A DNA stretch of 64,000 nucleotides, taken from contig DATFXM010000061.1 of the NCBI GenBank assembly GCA_035315885.1, forward strand, positions 8,371 through 72,370, in the 5' to 3' direction. Position numbers and translations under genes: made by a program. The notes beneath the pieces are model-generated. The model saw only the letters and a program-made list of their open reading frames with translations, was not told the origin of the DNA and ran no database searches. Origin of the DNA: DATFXM01 sp035315885. GTDB lineage: Bacteria; Acidobacteriota; Blastocatellia; UBA7656. Positions 24,994 through 33,933 of this stretch are shown here, in pieces (position 1 is the first letter of the stretch; every line of letters begins with the position of its first letter).

Positions 24994-25894
24994 CAACACA
25001 AACGATAGCCATTCAATTGAGGGCTCAAACAAGAACTCTCTTCTTCAGATCGACCACGAGGCATTTAAGGCGAACTTCGGACGAACACCTTTCAAGATTC
25101 GACACAATCTAGCCGATCATCCAATACTCACCATCCCCGCGCTCATCGAGCTCTCAAAGAAACTTCCGCCTCATCACGTGAAGTTCAACAGCGGAGAGAT
25201 CCCGGTCGGAACGCGTTTGTACACCGGAACGCAAACCGGATTGTCTGCGGTCGAAACTCTCGACAGGATCGAAGAAGCAAAATCGTGGATGGTGCTTAAG
25301 TACGTAGAAGCAGATCCCGCCTACCGCGAATTAATGGACGCTTGCCTGAACGAAGTGCAAGTCTTCTCGGAGAAACTGGACCGCGGCATGGTGCGGCGCG
25401 AGGCGTACATCTTCGTGACCTCACCAAACTGTTTCACCGCCTGGCACATGGATCCAGAGCACAGCTTCCTTTTACAAGTCCGTGGAAGCAAGACGATGTA
25501 CGTGCAAAGCAACTCAATGATGCGGGACAAGGATTGGGAAGACTACTTCGAGTTGGGCACCGTTCCACCTCACAAGGAGGAGTACAGGCAGACTGCAGCG
25601 CCGCATCACATCACTCGCGGCGAGGGCCTGCACGTGCCGGTGACCGTTCCGCACTGGGTTATCAATGGTCCCGAGGCATCGGTGTCTTTCAGCGTAACGT
25701 TCAGGACTCGGGCAGTCGAACGCCGTGCGGTAGTTTATGCGGCCAACGCTTTCCTGAGAAACAAAGGTCTCAAGCCAACCTCGTTCGGTAAATCGATCAT
25801 CGTCGATACGGCGAAGGACTACGCATTTCGAACAGTAAGGCGCGCGCGCCGAGTGTTGGGAGACAAGAACGTCAGTCATTCGGGCAAGTACTGA
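24986..25894 (+). CDS. JmjC/cupin-8-like putative Fe(II)/2-oxoglutarate oxygenase
   Basis: A 302-residue protein with a cupin core. WHMDPEHSFLLQVRGSKTMYV supplies the HxD iron ligands and the following Lys that in this family contacts 2-oxoglutarate; VPVTVPHWV supplies the distal His. The family includes hydroxylases of proteins and small molecules. It sits between two FemAB-like acyltransferase genes, overlapping the first by 8 bp, so the three are probably expressed together and may act on one product. Hydroxylation of a polysaccharide substituent or of an acyl/aminoacyl group is a reasonable guess but not shown. The C-terminal extension (FLRNKGLKPTSFGKS...) is basic. Confidence 0.75.
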   Translation: MSNNTNDSHSIEGSNKNSLLQIDHEAFKANFGRTPFKIRHNLADHPILTIPALIELSKKLPPHHVKFNSGEIPVGTRLYTGTQTGLSAVETLDRIEEAKSWMVLKYVEADPAYRELMDACLNEVQVFSEKLDRGMVRREAYIFVTSPNCFTAWHMDPEHSFLLQVRGSKTMYVQSNSMMRDKDWEDYFELGTVPPHKEEYRQTAAPHHITRGEGLHVPVTVPHWVINGPEASVSFSVTFRTRAVERRAVVYAANAFLRNKGLKPTSFGKSIIVDTAKDYAFRTVRRARRVLGDKNVSHSGKY

Positions 25895-25927
25895 GATTCA
25901 AGGGAAACGAACGAGACTGGAGACGGC

Positions 25928-27127
25928 TTGGTTGCGACAATTGAACATCAGAAGGTTGAAGTCGAAACGGTCGATGATGAGCGAGCCCTGGAGCGGCTCG
26001 CTTCTGAATGGAACGACCTGCTCGACAACAGCGACCAACGTGTCTTCTTTCTCAGGCCGTTCTGGTTGAGCCTTTGGTGGGAGATACTCAAACCCGCCCG
26101 GGCGCGGTTGAATGTGATCGTCTGCCGCGACTGCACTGGGCGGTTGATCGGATTGGCGCCGCTCTACATTCATCAGCGTCGAACACTCGGCGTGCCGCAC
26201 GTCCGGAACTTGATGTTTCTTGGCACCGGGGTATACGCGCAGACCAGCGAGTATCTGGACATCATCGCGAGGCGCGGATGGGAATCCGACGTTGCGAGAG
26301 CCGTATGGACTCGGCTCCTGGGCCAATCCAACTGGGATCGCCTGTTGCTCTGCGAGATACCTTCAGAGTCCCGCGTTCTGGCTCATCTTCAGAATCAGCT
26401 TCGAGAGGCGGCGTCGACTTCGGCGTGCAATCGTTCGCATCACATCGACACTACCGTTCACTGGGACGAGTTTGTGGACAGTTTGAGTCGTTCCACGAGG
26501 AAGCATCTGAAACGCCAGACGCGGCGGTTCGAAGAGAAGTATCGATGCAGGTTTCGTCGCGTGCAGAACGATGACGAGCTTGAATCGGCGCTTGATGCGT
26601 TGGTCTTTCTGCATCAGGCGCGGTGGCGTTCAAAGGGTCAGCCGGGGTCTTTTGCGATTTCGGGGTTTGAGAATCTTGTAAGGCGAGCCGGGCGCGCGGC
26701 GCTGTCCGAAGGACGTCTGCGCCTGTGGACGCTGGAACTGGATGACAAGATCGCAGCTGTACGCCTTGCGGTAATCGATGGCGGTATTGTCCATGCAATT
26801 CAGGGCGGGTTTGATCCGGCCTATACGAGGGACAGCCTTGGAAGCGTAATGCTCGGGATGTGCATCAAGGACTGCATCGATGATCCGGAGGTGATCGCTT
26901 ATGACTTTATGGGCGGCACCGATGCTTACAAGGATTGGTGGACTAGCCTTGGGCGTCAGACGGTCACGTTGAGCTACCTTCGTCCTGGTTTTCGGTCCAG
27001 TGTCTATTCGAGGTTGTCGACCGCGATTCATCTTGCGAGAACTGCTTTAAAGAGGATAGTGCCCCTGTCGATCCGCAAAGCTCTCTACGAAAAGCTAGTG
27101 ATCTGGCGGCATCATAGGAAGTTCTGA
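25928..27127 (+). CDS. FemAB/CelD-like GNAT acyltransferase (second copy)
   Basis: A 399-residue homologue of the gene two places upstream, sharing the DEFVDSLSRSTRKHLKRQTRRFEEKY segment equivalent to the first copy's helix, the FLHQARWRSKGQPGSF motif and LWTLELDDKIAAVRLAVI. The start is a TTG at 25928 preceded by GGAGA; no better in-frame ATG is near. It probably transfers an acyl or aminoacyl group in exopolysaccharide synthesis. The stop TGA (27125-27127) is in the first GTTCTGA unit of a heptamer array. Having two diverged copies on either side of an oxygenase suggests two different modification steps. Confidence 0.8.
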   Translation: MVATIEHQKVEVETVDDERALERLASEWNDLLDNSDQRVFFLRPFWLSLWWEILKPARARLNVIVCRDCTGRLIGLAPLYIHQRRTLGVPHVRNLMFLGTGVYAQTSEYLDIIARRGWESDVARAVWTRLLGQSNWDRLLLCEIPSESRVLAHLQNQLREAASTSACNRSHHIDTTVHWDEFVDSLSRSTRKHLKRQTRRFEEKYRCRFRRVQNDDELESALDALVFLHQARWRSKGQPGSFAISGFENLVRRAGRAALSEGRLRLWTLELDDKIAAVRLAVIDGGIVHAIQGGFDPAYTRDSLGSVMLGMCIKDCIDDPEVIAYDFMGGTDAYKDWWTSLGRQTVTLSYLRPGFRSSVYSRLSTAIHLARTALKRIVPLSIRKALYEKLVIWRHHRKF

Positions 27128-27202
27128 GTTCTGAGTTCCGAGTTCTGAGTCTACGAAAAACTAGCTATAACTTGACCAGGTCACTCAGCACTCAGCACTC
27201 AC
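27121..27202. repeat. Heptamer array (GTTCTGA) with inverted partner
   Basis: Units GTTCTGA x2, GTTCCGA, GTTCTGA fill 27121-27148 in register. The inverse TCACTCAGCACTCAGCACTC spans 27181-27200. About 30 bases lie between. It separates the acyltransferase trio from wzz. Confidence 0.85.
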
Positions 27203-27304
27203 TTTATGGAATCTTCAAGTCATTCCAAATTTCACCGTATCTGAACAGGCAAAATAGACTTCTGGCCGGTTCTGTTGAAGCAAGGCCAACCTGGCAAACG
27301 AGGA

Positions 27305-28909
27305 ATGATGGGAAGCTTCAGACCCCGCTCTATAGCAGAGATTCTGCAGGCGCTCTGGCGTCGCAAGGTCCTGATACTGTTCGTCACCACGGTGATCGCC
27401 ACCGCAGCCTTGCTGGTGATAATCAACATACCCAAGGTATACGAATCACATTCGTTGATAGTAGTCTCGGGCGCGATCTACGACCGCAACGCCAACGGCG
27501 CCCAGATCGCCGCGGTTACCGAACAACTAACCAGCCGCTCAAATCTCGAGAACCTGGTTAACAAATACAACCTTTATACCGAGGTGAAACGCACCGACCT
27601 GCGCGTCCAGAATCTGCAAAGCGACATTAAGTTCGATACCAAATTCCGTAGCGACTCGCAGGGCTTTCCTGAGTCATTCACCCTCGGATTCCGCCACACC
27701 GACGCCGCGACAACTCAACATCTCGTCGCGGATCTTGTCTCTCTTTTCGAACAGGCGAACATGACTCTGTCGGGGCAAGCCTACGAAGAATCCGAACGCA
27801 TAAAGTCCGAGCTCGCGGCAATCGAATCCAGGCTTTCGAAGTCCAATCAAGAACGCGCGGCAAACGCGGCTCGAAGTAGCGCGGTAAGCCATGCGGCCGC
27901 AGCATCCGACAAGCTCAGAGTCGAGCGCACTGCCATCGCGTCATCCATGGAGCAGCTCAGGGACAGGCAGTACGTGCTGGAAAAACAAATCTCTGAGCAG
28001 AGGGCGCTCATCGCTCAACAGAAGGAGTTGGTGCGAACAAGCGCACCAGCGCCCGACGATGCTCGCGCAGGTTCTTATGGCGCATTATTGAAGCGAAAGG
28101 CTGATCTCGAAGCACAAATTCAGGACTACTCGTCAAGGTTCACCGAAAAGTATCCGAAGCTGGTTGCCGCTCGCGAACAACTCTCCGAAGTAAACCGGCG
28201 CATCGCCGACGCCGGATCAACCGGTGAGCAAAACCGCGCGAGCGCGACATCAGGCGCTGCACAGGAGTTGCGAAATCTCGAACGTGAGTTGAACCGGATG
28301 CAAACCGAGTTGGAAGTCGTCCAACGCGAGATGAGCAGAAAGATGCAGGCGGCTTCAATGCTGCCGGGGGGCATCGTCGCGGCTACTTCACCGGCGGTCT
28401 CGACGCCCCACGCAATAGCGCAGCCGGCAATCGTTGGTTCGGACTTGCGAGACTACACCAGCGACGCTTTGCGAGAGCGCTATACAAGCTTGCTGCGTCG
28501 CGAGGATGCACTGCGCGAGTTCACCCCATCCACTGCCGGACCGGGCACTCCGTTTTTTCAGATAGTCGACGCCCCCGATTTGCCTCAAGCTCCCGCTGCA
28601 CCACACCGAACGAAGCTAATGATGTTTGCGCTGGCGATGGCGGCCGCCGGTGGGATTGTCGCGGCGCTGCTTGCCGAACTCCCGAAGCTGACCCGGCTCC
28701 ACGATGAACGAGACGTCAGCTACTTTCTGGGTGTTCCCGTTCTCGCGTCGATACCCCAGTCGCTGACGATTTCCGAGCGCAGCGCGGCACGTCGCCGAAT
28801 GATGACGCGCGGTGCGATCTATTTTCTGATCGGAGCGATAGCAGTTCCGTTGCTTGCGCTCCTGTTGAACGCATCCAGGCTTTTCCACATTCTGGGATAC
28901 AAGCAATAA
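27305..28909 (+). CDS. Wzz-type polysaccharide chain-length determinant / polysaccharide co-polymerase
   Basis: The ATG at 27305 (after GAGG) is preferred to a TTG at 27275, giving 534 residues. A membrane segment (KVLILFVTTVIATAALLVII) is followed by the Wzz domain and a long periplasmic coiled coil (about 160-340, with the repeated Glu/Arg/Gln heptads SRLSKSNQERA and REQLSEVNRRIADAG). Two C-terminal membrane segments follow (MMFALAMAAAGGIVAALL and YFLIGAIAVPLLALLL). A PxxP-like stretch DAPDLPQAPAAPH precedes the last pair, as in co-polymerases. It sets chain length and partners with the ATPase encoded 19 bp downstream. It is longer than simple Wzz, as is typical for outer-membrane-exported exopolysaccharide systems. 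Confidence 0.88.
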   Translation: MMGSFRPRSIAEILQALWRRKVLILFVTTVIATAALLVIINIPKVYESHSLIVVSGAIYDRNANGAQIAAVTEQLTSRSNLENLVNKYNLYTEVKRTDLRVQNLQSDIKFDTKFRSDSQGFPESFTLGFRHTDAATTQHLVADLVSLFEQANMTLSGQAYEESERIKSELAAIESRLSKSNQERAANAARSSAVSHAAAASDKLRVERTAIASSMEQLRDRQYVLEKQISEQRALIAQQKELVRTSAPAPDDARAGSYGALLKRKADLEAQIQDYSSRFTEKYPKLVAAREQLSEVNRRIADAGSTGEQNRASATSGAAQELRNLERELNRMQTELEVVQREMSRKMQAASMLPGGIVAATSPAVSTPHAIAQPAIVGSDLRDYTSDALRERYTSLLRREDALREFTPSTAGPGTPFFQIVDAPDLPQAPAAPHRTKLMMFALAMAAAGGIVAALLAELPKLTRLHDERDVSYFLGVPVLASIPQSLTISERSAARRRMMTRGAIYFLIGAIAVPLLALLLNASRLFHILGYKQ

Positions 28910-28928
28910 CCGAAGGTCCAATCGAAAA

Positions 28929-29822
28929 ATGGGAAAAGTATTTGACGCAATGACCAAAGCGCTGGTGGAAGGTGACCGGACTGACGCGGCATACTCTTCC
29001 GCCGAAGTGATCGACAGAAGCGAGCACGCTCGCGACATCAACAGGGCCGCCGCGGAACCATTCTCTTTCGTGCGCTATTCGCTTGCCGCCGCGCCTACGG
29101 TGGAAGAAGCGCGACGAGCATCCGAAGACCCGCCTGCAGCATTGATCAAGAGGGCTGAATCGATGCCGGGCTCGGAGATAACCGTCGACCCAAGACGTCT
29201 GGATCCGCATCTGGTCTCGTTCTACAACTTCAACCCTCGTGCGTCGGAGCAATACAACCGGCTGGCGTTGAAAATGATTTCGCGATCAGTCGAACGAGGA
29301 CTAAAGCGGATTCTGATTGCGTCGGCGCATCGCCGCGAGGGAAGGACTACGGTGGCATTGAACCTCGCCTGTGCCCTTGCCCGAGCGCGGCAACGAGTGA
29401 TGGTCGTCGACTGTGACTTCGTACAACCCGGCATCTCCAAAGCTTTGGGCATCGACTGCAAGACAGGATTGAAGGAAGCACTCGATTCGGGTTCGCCCGC
29501 GGGCACCGCAGCGTTTCGAGTGCGGCCTTACGGGTTTGACGTGTTGCCCGTTCGCAAACCGCTTCAAAACACTGTAGAGCTGATGGCCGATCCGGAGTTC
29601 TGGAAGTTGCTCCAGGCATTCGACGGCGATCACGATTTCATTCTCTTTGACTCTGCGCCGCTTCTGGATTTTGGCGATTCGAGTCTGCTGGTGCGGTTCA
29701 CGGACACTACGGTCCTGGTTGTTGAGTCCGGTAAATCGAGCGCGGCTGAAATGACAAGGGCGATGTCGGCATTCACTCAGGACGACATTTTGGGAGTAGT
29801 TCTGAATCGTGCAGCGGAGTGA
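28929..29822 (+). CDS. CpsD/BY-kinase-like ATPase with altered Walker A
   Basis: A 297-residue cytoplasmic P-loop protein of the polysaccharide tyrosine-autokinase family. Walker A' is VMVVDCDFVQP and Walker B is FILFDSAPLL. The Walker A segment, however, reads AHRREGRTT where the family has PGEGKS/T, so the catalytic Lys is Arg. There is no C-terminal Tyr cluster. These features suggest a non-kinase or weakly active partner of Wzz, acting as a nucleotide-dependent assembly switch; ATP binding through Arg is not excluded. The N-terminal 100 residues are poorly conserved. The stop overlaps the GTG start of the deacetylase. Confidence 0.8.
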   Translation: MGKVFDAMTKALVEGDRTDAAYSSAEVIDRSEHARDINRAAAEPFSFVRYSLAAAPTVEEARRASEDPPAALIKRAESMPGSEITVDPRRLDPHLVSFYNFNPRASEQYNRLALKMISRSVERGLKRILIASAHRREGRTTVALNLACALARARQRVMVVDCDFVQPGISKALGIDCKTGLKEALDSGSPAGTAAFRVRPYGFDVLPVRKPLQNTVELMADPEFWKLLQAFDGDHDFILFDSAPLLDFGDSSLLVRFTDTTVLVVESGKSSAAEMTRAMSAFTQDDILGVVLNRAAE

Positions 29823-30841
29823 GTCACGTGAAAGAACGGGTGCTACAAGCATTGCAAGCCGCGGGCGCATTCGCACCGTTTCGAATCGCGAACCGTCGCA
29901 AGGCACTTATACTGATGTATCATCGCTTCAGTGAGCGCGATCACCCCCTGGCCACAAGCGCCGAGTCCTTCTCTGAACAGATCGATTACCTGCTAGCGAG
30001 GTACGATCTGGTTTCGCTTTCCCGCTTGTTCGAGCTGTTGAAATCGCGTCGAGAGTTTCCTTCCCGGCTCGCGGTAATCACCATCGACGACGGCTACCGC
30101 GATGCGTTCGAGATCGCGTTTCCCATCCTGAAAAGAAAGAATGTCCCCGCGACCCTTTTTGCCGTTAGCGGATTCATCGACGGCCGTTGTTGGCTGTGGC
30201 CGGACAACGCGAGGTTCGCTGCCCTCACCACCAGGCTTCCATATGTTGAGCTCGAGCTCAACGGGCACTTGCTTCATTTTCGGATCACCACCGAGCAGTC
30301 GCGTCTTGCTGCTGCTGAGCTAATTAATGAAACGCTCAAGCAAATGACGGAAGACGAGAGAGCGCTCACTACGGCTGCGATTGCCGCTGCGTTCCAGGTC
30401 GAGCTGCCTCAGCTTCCACCCGAGGAGTTCGCGCCGATGAGCTGGGAACAGCTGCGCGAGCTTGATTCGGCGGGGATTGAGATCGGCTCCCACACTGCAA
30501 CTCATCCGGTACTGACTAAGGTCTCCGACGTGAGGCTCCGCGAGGAATTAGTGGAATCGCGGAGCCGCATCGAGTCCCAATTGGGCCGCGCGGTTGATCT
30601 GTTCTGTTATCCGAACGGCGATTCAAGCGACGTCGTGCGTCGCGAAGTTGCGCGTGCGGGCTACTGCGCCGCGGTTACGACTCAAGTTGGGTTGAACGAT
30701 GGGAAGTGCGATCCACTTTCGCTTCGAAGAGTGTCGACGGCGATGGACATCGCCCACTTCGCACAAAGCACCAGCGGTTTCGAGTTATTCAAGGATCGAC
30801 TGTTCAGTCCTCGCGCGCTGGCGTCACATGCACGAAGCTGA
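29819..30841 (+). CDS. Polysaccharide deacetylase (NodB/CE4 family)
   Basis: A 340-residue protein with the NodB fold. Motif 1 is TIDDGY (Asp 90, Asp 91), motif 2 is SHTATHP (about 223-229) giving the two zinc His, and motif 3 is the following CYPNGDSS. The N-terminal part (ALILMYHRFSERDHPLATSAESF) matches the exopolysaccharide-locus group. It removes N-acetyl groups from a polymer or lipid-linked sugar. There is no signal peptide, so it may work on the cytoplasmic side or leave by a noncanonical route. The start is GTG at 29819, overlapping the upstream stop by four bases. Confidence 0.9.
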   Translation: MSHVKERVLQALQAAGAFAPFRIANRRKALILMYHRFSERDHPLATSAESFSEQIDYLLARYDLVSLSRLFELLKSRREFPSRLAVITIDDGYRDAFEIAFPILKRKNVPATLFAVSGFIDGRCWLWPDNARFAALTTRLPYVELELNGHLLHFRITTEQSRLAAAELINETLKQMTEDERALTTAAIAAAFQVELPQLPPEEFAPMSWEQLRELDSAGIEIGSHTATHPVLTKVSDVRLREELVESRSRIESQLGRAVDLFCYPNGDSSDVVRREVARAGYCAAVTTQVGLNDGKCDPLSLRRVSTAMDIAHFAQSTSGFELFKDRLFSPRALASHARS

Positions 30842-30869
30842 ATTTCAGACTTGATCGAAAGGCTAAGAG

Positions 30870-32483
30870 TTGGCAGAGGAAACCAAAGGTTTCTCCAGCA
30901 CAATGGAGCAGGCAACCAAAGCGTCGACCGGAAGTGCGAGCGTGACCGAACGCGACTCAAACACGCGCGGCGGCTTGAGCGTGCGCGCGGCAATGCTTGC
31001 TTCCGCAAAGGTGCTCGGGTTTGCTCTCACTGTGCCGCTACCGCTGCTGCTGGTCAGAGCGTTAACGCTCTCCGAGTTCGGGCTCTACAAGCAGGTGTTT
31101 CAGATTCTCCAGGACTCGCTTTCGTTGCTCGGCCTTCACGTAGCCGCAAGCGCCTACTATTTCATGCCTCGTCATCCGGACAAGAAACCGCAGGTGGCGC
31201 TGAATGTTCTGATCTTCTACGGAGCGATCGGCTCGGCAGTCGCGCTTGCTTTCGCGGTTTATCCCGGGTGGGTCACGCTGATTTTCAAGAGCGACGAGCT
31301 GGTCCCTTACATTCCGATGCTGGGTCTGGCGGTGATGTTGTGGCTGCTCTCCTCGCTTCTTGAAGTAGTCACCGTTGCAAACAGCGAAGTAAGAACCGCC
31401 GCGGTGTTCACCGTCGTAGTACAGCTATCAAAGAGCGCCTTGCTGCTTGCTGCCGGTGTGATCTTCCATAGCGTCAACGCGATCGTAACGGCTGCGGTTT
31501 TGCAGGGAGCGCTTCAGTGCGCGCTGCTGTTTCACTATCTCCATCGACGGTTCGGCAAGTTCTGGAAATCGTTTGATTCAGCGCTCTTCAAAACACAGCT
31601 TTCGAACGCAATACCCTTCGGCCTTGGAGCGCTCGCCTATGTTATGCAGGCGACGCTGCACAACTATTTTGTGTCGCATTACTTCGGTCCTTCCGATTTT
31701 GCCGTATATGCCATCGGCTGTTTCGAGCTTCCACTTCTGGGTCTGCTTCTGGAAGCGGTCATTAGCGTCCTGCTTCCGGAAGTGGCCCGTCGAGAGGGCG
31801 AGGGCGACTACTCGGGAATTCTGAGGCTGTGGGCCAGTGCAGTCCGCAAGCTCGCGTTCTTTTTTGTGCCGGCTTATGCGCTCGCGTTTGTTGTTCGACG
31901 AGAGCTGATCACCTTCCTCTTCACCGAACGCTATGAAGCCGCAGTGCCCATCTTTGCTATCAACCTGCTTGCGATCTTTCTATTCATAAGCGTACCGACT
32001 TCGATTATACGCGCGTTCGACGATCTGAAGTTCTTCAGACTCAAGCTGTCGATGCTGATGATCCCTGTGGAGTTTGTGCTCCTTTACGTCGCCATTCATC
32101 TGTACGGCCTAATTGGAGCAATAGCCGCTTACATGTTGGCGCAGACATTCGATCTGTTGGTCATCACGTGGAAGATCCTTCGACGGCTCGGCGCGACTTC
32201 ACGGCACTTACGTTTGCTCGCCCCGCTATGGCGTATTTCGGCGGCCACTGTTCTCGCATCAATCGCGGCATACGCGATCAGGCTCTCGCTCGAAGATAAA
32301 AGCAAGCTGGTGGTGCTCGCAGTGTGTGGAGCAGCATTCGGCGCGGTTCATCTCACCTCTGCCTTCTTCGCCGGCGCGGTGACTACCGATGAAAAGCAGC
32401 AGTTGCGCGGAGCACTCGCTAGATTTCAACGCTTCGGCAGCGCGCTGCGCGGATTAGCCACAGAGGGTGCGCGCCAGGGATAA
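30870..32483 (+). CDS. Wzx-type oligosaccharide flippase (MATE/PST family)
   Basis: A 537-residue integral membrane protein with about 14 hydrophobic segments and the polysaccharide-synthesis pattern FGLYKQVFQIL early in the chain. It moves undecaprenyl-linked repeat units to the periplasm. The first ~35 residues are soluble and Ser/Thr rich. The start is uncertain: TTG at 30870 with a weak AAGG, or ATG at 30903 with no ribosome site. It lies between the deacetylase and the polymerase in the same direction. Confidence 0.88.
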   Translation: MAEETKGFSSTMEQATKASTGSASVTERDSNTRGGLSVRAAMLASAKVLGFALTVPLPLLLVRALTLSEFGLYKQVFQILQDSLSLLGLHVAASAYYFMPRHPDKKPQVALNVLIFYGAIGSAVALAFAVYPGWVTLIFKSDELVPYIPMLGLAVMLWLLSSLLEVVTVANSEVRTAAVFTVVVQLSKSALLLAAGVIFHSVNAIVTAAVLQGALQCALLFHYLHRRFGKFWKSFDSALFKTQLSNAIPFGLGALAYVMQATLHNYFVSHYFGPSDFAVYAIGCFELPLLGLLLEAVISVLLPEVARREGEGDYSGILRLWASAVRKLAFFFVPAYALAFVVRRELITFLFTERYEAAVPIFAINLLAIFLFISVPTSIIRAFDDLKFFRLKLSMLMIPVEFVLLYVAIHLYGLIGAIAAYMLAQTFDLLVITWKILRRLGATSRHLRLLAPLWRISAATVLASIAAYAIRLSLEDKSKLVVLAVCGAAFGAVHLTSAFFAGAVTTDEKQQLRGALARFQRFGSALRGLATEGARQG

Positions 32484-32498
32484 AGCCAGGGATAAACG

Positions 32499-33908
32499 AT
32501 GCGCAACGATAGTCCAGGAACCGGCGTACTGTGGCAGAGATCCTTGGGTCGCGGAACACCCGCGCCCGAAACTGCTGTTCAAGCCGAAGCCTCCGAGTCC
32601 AATGCCTTGCGTGGTTCGGATGCCCAGCGGTTCGCAGTCGCCGGCCTCTGCGCGTTTACACTGCTGCTCTACATTCGTCCAAACGAATTGTTGCCTGGTC
32701 TGATTGGCGGATTGCCACTTGCAAAGATAGTTGCAATCCCGACGCTGATCGCCTTCGTCGTGACCAGGTTGAGCAAGGGACAGCAGCTCACGGTCTGGCC
32801 CAGAGAAATGAAGATGCTCGCGGTAATCGTGATCCTGGGTGTTGCGCTAGTTCCACTGGCCTACAACCGGCAGCGAAGCATCGAGACGCTGACCGACACT
32901 TTTTTCAAAGTGATCACCGTGTTCGTGTTGATGGTGAACCTGCTCGACACTCACGCGAAGCTTCGTTCGCTGATGAAGCTGGTAGTCTTGTGCGGCACGT
33001 TCATCGGCCTTGGCGCAATTCGCGGTTTTGTCCTCGGGCACCTCGATCCGAATCACCTGCGTCTCTCCACTGGTGGTGACAGCATCTACACCAACGTCAA
33101 CGAGCTCGCAATGGCGTTGGATCTAATGCTGCCCTTCGCAGTCGCTTTCGCCCTGACCGCCAGAGGCGCATCGAGGTTCCTCTATTCAGTTGCTGCTGCG
33201 ATTCAGACCGCCGGAATTGTGCTGACCTTCTCTCGTGGAGGGTTTCTGGGATTGATCGCTCTTGGAGGCGTGCTCCTTTGGAAAGCGGGCCGCGGCAGAC
33301 GAGTCGTAGCGATCTTCGCCGCGCTGCTGCTCGGAGCGTGTTTCGCGGTTACCGTTCCAGCCGGTTATACGGACAGATTGTTCACGATTGTTCATATCCA
33401 GGACGACCCAACAAATTCTGCACAGCAGCGACGCGAGCTGTTGGATCGGGCGTTCGACGTTGCACTACGACATCCGATTGTTGGCGTTGGGATCGGCAAC
33501 TACCCCGAGTACTCGATTCAGGGAAAAGCCGCGCACAATTCGTACCTTGAGATTGCAGCCGAGCTCGGCTGGCTAGGCCTTGCGGCGTACCTGGTTTTCA
33601 TCTTTTCGCCTGTCCCGGCGCTGCGACGTATTGAGCGCAACCTGTTGCCGATCGCGAGCAAGTTCAGTCGAGAGTCAGCGGCTAATCGCGAAATCTATTT
33701 TCTGAGCATAGCTCTTCAAGCGGTCATCGTAGCGTATCTGGTCTGCAGTTTCTTTTCATCCTCGCAGTATTTCTGGCACCTGTACTACGTGATTGCGTAT
33801 GCCGTTTCTTTGAGGGCGACCTACGCAGCACAATCGCGGACCGGTGAGGCGCGCCTCTCCAGTACCGATGAACTCGCAGGGCCGGGAGTAATCTGGGGAG
33901 GCCGCTAA
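32499..33908 (+). CDS. O-antigen ligase / Wzy-like polymerase
   Basis: A 469-residue membrane protein with an O-antigen-ligase domain. It has about 11 hydrophobic segments, the conserved LTFSRGGFLGLIALG and the large periplasmic loop with AHNSYLEIAAELGWLG. It begins 15 bp after the flippase with AGGGA before ATG. It most likely polymerises the repeat units in the periplasm; transfer to a lipid acceptor is the alternative, since ligases and polymerases share this domain. Confidence 0.87.
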   Translation: MRNDSPGTGVLWQRSLGRGTPAPETAVQAEASESNALRGSDAQRFAVAGLCAFTLLLYIRPNELLPGLIGGLPLAKIVAIPTLIAFVVTRLSKGQQLTVWPREMKMLAVIVILGVALVPLAYNRQRSIETLTDTFFKVITVFVLMVNLLDTHAKLRSLMKLVVLCGTFIGLGAIRGFVLGHLDPNHLRLSTGGDSIYTNVNELAMALDLMLPFAVAFALTARGASRFLYSVAAAIQTAGIVLTFSRGGFLGLIALGGVLLWKAGRGRRVVAIFAALLLGACFAVTVPAGYTDRLFTIVHIQDDPTNSAQQRRELLDRAFDVALRHPIVGVGIGNYPEYSIQGKAAHNSYLEIAAELGWLGLAAYLVFIFSPVPALRRIERNLLPIASKFSRESAANREIYFLSIALQAVIVAYLVCSFFSSSQYFWHLYYVIAYAVSLRATYAAQSRTGEARLSSTDELAGPGVIWGGR

Positions 33909-33933
33909 TCGAGCCGATATTGAAAGGCACGCA

